Source of the DNA: Chryseobacterium gleum
GTDB taxonomy: Bacteria; Bacteroidota; Bacteroidia; Flavobacteriales_D; Sanyastnellaceae
NCBI GenBank assembly: GCA_945878835.1
Contig: CAMCUG010000092.1
Coordinates: forward strand, 1 to 6,094
Direction: 5' to 3'
DNA: 6,094 nt
Part shown: one piece after another, positions 5,037 to 6,094 of the stretch
Numbering within the stretch: position 1 is the first letter of the stretch
Layout of the letters: each line of letters starts with the position of its first letter
Notes under the pieces: model-generated
What the model was told of the DNA's origin: nothing
What the model saw: the letters and a program-made list of their open reading frames with translations, nothing else
The model's database searches: none
Translations under genes and position numbers: made by a program

Positions 5037-6094
5037 ATGAAGGCTCTTGCAAGAATATTTCTCATCTTTTTATTGCAAAGTATTTGTGAGGGAGTTTTCG
5101 CCCAACCCAATCTTCCAACCGTAACATTGGCGCCGGTTTATTCAGTGCAGTTGCCAGCCGAACTGCTTGAAACCTCTAGTATTACTCGTTTTCAGCAAGG
5201 ACTTGTTACACACAACGATAATTCAGATGAGAATTTATATGTGATCGACACCTTGAATGGAGCCATTCTTCAAACCTTTTCACTACTTGGAACTTCCAAT
5301 TTCGATTGGGAAGAAATTACACAGGACAGCGTGTATTTGTATGTCGGGGATTTTGGAAATAACGCAGGGAACAGAACGGACCTGCATATTCTTCGAATAG
5401 AAAAATCTTCTCTTCTGGAAGGCACGCCTGCAATAGATACCATTGCTTTTGCATACGAAGATCAAACAGACTTCACTCCTTCCAACCAAAATACAGCTTT
5501 CGATTGCGAGGCGTTTATTGCGGGAACAGACAGCTTGTTTCTTTTCACCAAGAATTGGAACGACCTATCAACCGTGTGTTACAGCGTGCCGAAGATCCCA
5601 GGAAATTATTTAGCGCAACGAAAGGATTCTTCGGCTGTAAACGGACTCATAACAGGAGCAACATATCTTCCAAACAAAAGACTCATTATCCTTTCCGGAT
5701 ATTCTTCTTTGCTGCAGCCGTTTATGTATCTCTTGTTCGATTTTGAAGGAACAGATTTCTTTTCTTCCTTCCAACAAAAAATAAATCCGTCTCTGAATTT
5801 TCATCAGGTGGAAGGAGTATCAACTACCAACGGAAGAGACGTATATCTCACTAATGAATACTTCAGTCAAAGCTTTATTACAACTCAGCAGAAGTTGCAC
5901 AAATTCGATTTGACGCCTGTTCTTGGAGAATACCTTTCGGGAAATAACATTGATTCCGAGTCTTCGGAAATTCGCATCTATCCCAATCCGGCCAAAGACA
6001 CCGTTCACATTCAATCTCCGAACAAGTCCTTGTGTCTGGAAATGAGGAATAGCGAGGGAAAGCTGGTTTTGAAGACTCGGATACGATGCCATTC
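5037..6094 (+). CDS. Secreted protein with signal peptide and T9SS type A sorting domain, 3'-truncated
   Basis: An uninterrupted frame from the ATG at 5037 to the window end (352 codons visible, no stop). The N-terminus is a clear signal peptide: MKALAR, a hydrophobic core IFLIFLL, then GVFA|Q with probable cleavage after A22. The mature part (23-305) looks beta-rich, with SITRF...LVTHNDNSDENLYVID near 48-72, DWEEI (90-94), YVGDFGNNAGNRTD (103-116), FDCEAF, FLFTKNW, and LITGATY. I recall such phrases from uncharacterised Bacteroidota secreted proteins and suspect a beta-propeller, but cannot name a function. From residue 312 the IRIYPNPAKDTVHIQ segment (YPNP 315-318) is the typical opening of the T9SS C-terminal sorting domain, which would direct outer-membrane export through the Por system. 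About 35 residues follow it before the edge, so the last part of the domain is missing. The gene starts 56 bp from acs on the opposite strand; the proximity implies no shared function. Confidence 0.88.
   Translation, partial: MKALARIFLIFLLQSICEGVFAQPNLPTVTLAPVYSVQLPAELLETSSITRFQQGLVTHNDNSDENLYVIDTLNGAILQTFSLLGTSNFDWEEITQDSVYLYVGDFGNNAGNRTDLHILRIEKSSLLEGTPAIDTIAFAYEDQTDFTPSNQNTAFDCEAFIAGTDSLFLFTKNWNDLSTVCYSVPKIPGNYLAQRKDSSAVNGLITGATYLPNKRLIILSGYSSLLQPFMYLLFDFEGTDFFSSFQQKINPSLNFHQVEGVSTTNGRDVYLTNEYFSQSFITTQQKLHKFDLTPVLGEYLSGNNIDSESSEIRIYPNPAKDTVHIQSPNKSLCLEMRNSEGKLVLKTRIRCH

Noticed and set aside
4549..5089. Plus-strand open frames opposite the acs N-terminus and crossing the divergent start region (4549-4788, 4757-5089)
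   Set aside because: They lie antisense to conserved Acs sequence and out of frame with the signal-peptide gene at 5037, and show no recognisable domain.
5283..6092. Minus-strand open frames at 5283-5489, 5610-5804 and 5820-6092, and a plus-strand frame at 5504-5746
   Set aside because: All overlap the long plus-strand frame that carries a signal peptide and a YPNP sorting motif; they are shadows.

Overview
The window reads as Bacteroidota, probably a Flavobacteriia-type genome. The evidence is a secreted protein ending in a type IX secretion (T9SS) sorting motif (YPNP), gene starts without Shine-Dalgarno sequences, a TAnnTTTG-type promoter box, and moderate-to-low GC. No rRNA, tRNA, CRISPR array or insertion sequence was recognised.

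Layout: (a) 1-1380, plus strand: a DNA-binding/ATP-binding protein of the AlbA_2 (Schlafen-like)/RecG-C-like family, with its first residues cut off by the window edge. (b) 1381-1562: a convergent intergenic stretch with small imperfect repeats and a hairpin but no gene. (c) 4980 down to 1563, minus strand: a probable two-gene operon. acs (AMP-forming acetyl-CoA synthetase) is followed after 37 bp by a sodium:solute symporter (SSS) family transporter. (d) 4981-5036: a short divergent promoter region. (e) 5037 to the window end, plus strand: a secreted protein with a signal peptide and a T9SS sorting domain, open at the 3' edge.

The acs-SSS pair suggests uptake of acetate or a related monocarboxylate coupled to activation to acetyl-CoA, comparable in logic to the E. 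coli acs-yjcH-actP operon. The transporter's substrate is inferred from its neighbour, not from its sequence. The secreted protein and the AlbA_2 protein have no evident functional link to it.

The most distinctive sequence feature is a perfect 36-bp in-frame tandem duplication inside acs. It adds a Gly/Gln/Ala/Glu-rich 12-residue repeat to a loop of the mobile C-terminal domain. Also notable are a transporter that begins directly at the first core helix of its fold, changes at two CoA-contact positions of Acs, and a promoter-like box only four bases from the start codon of the secreted-protein gene. I found no convincing evidence of a wholly new biological system; the window looks like ordinary chromosome with a few unusual details.
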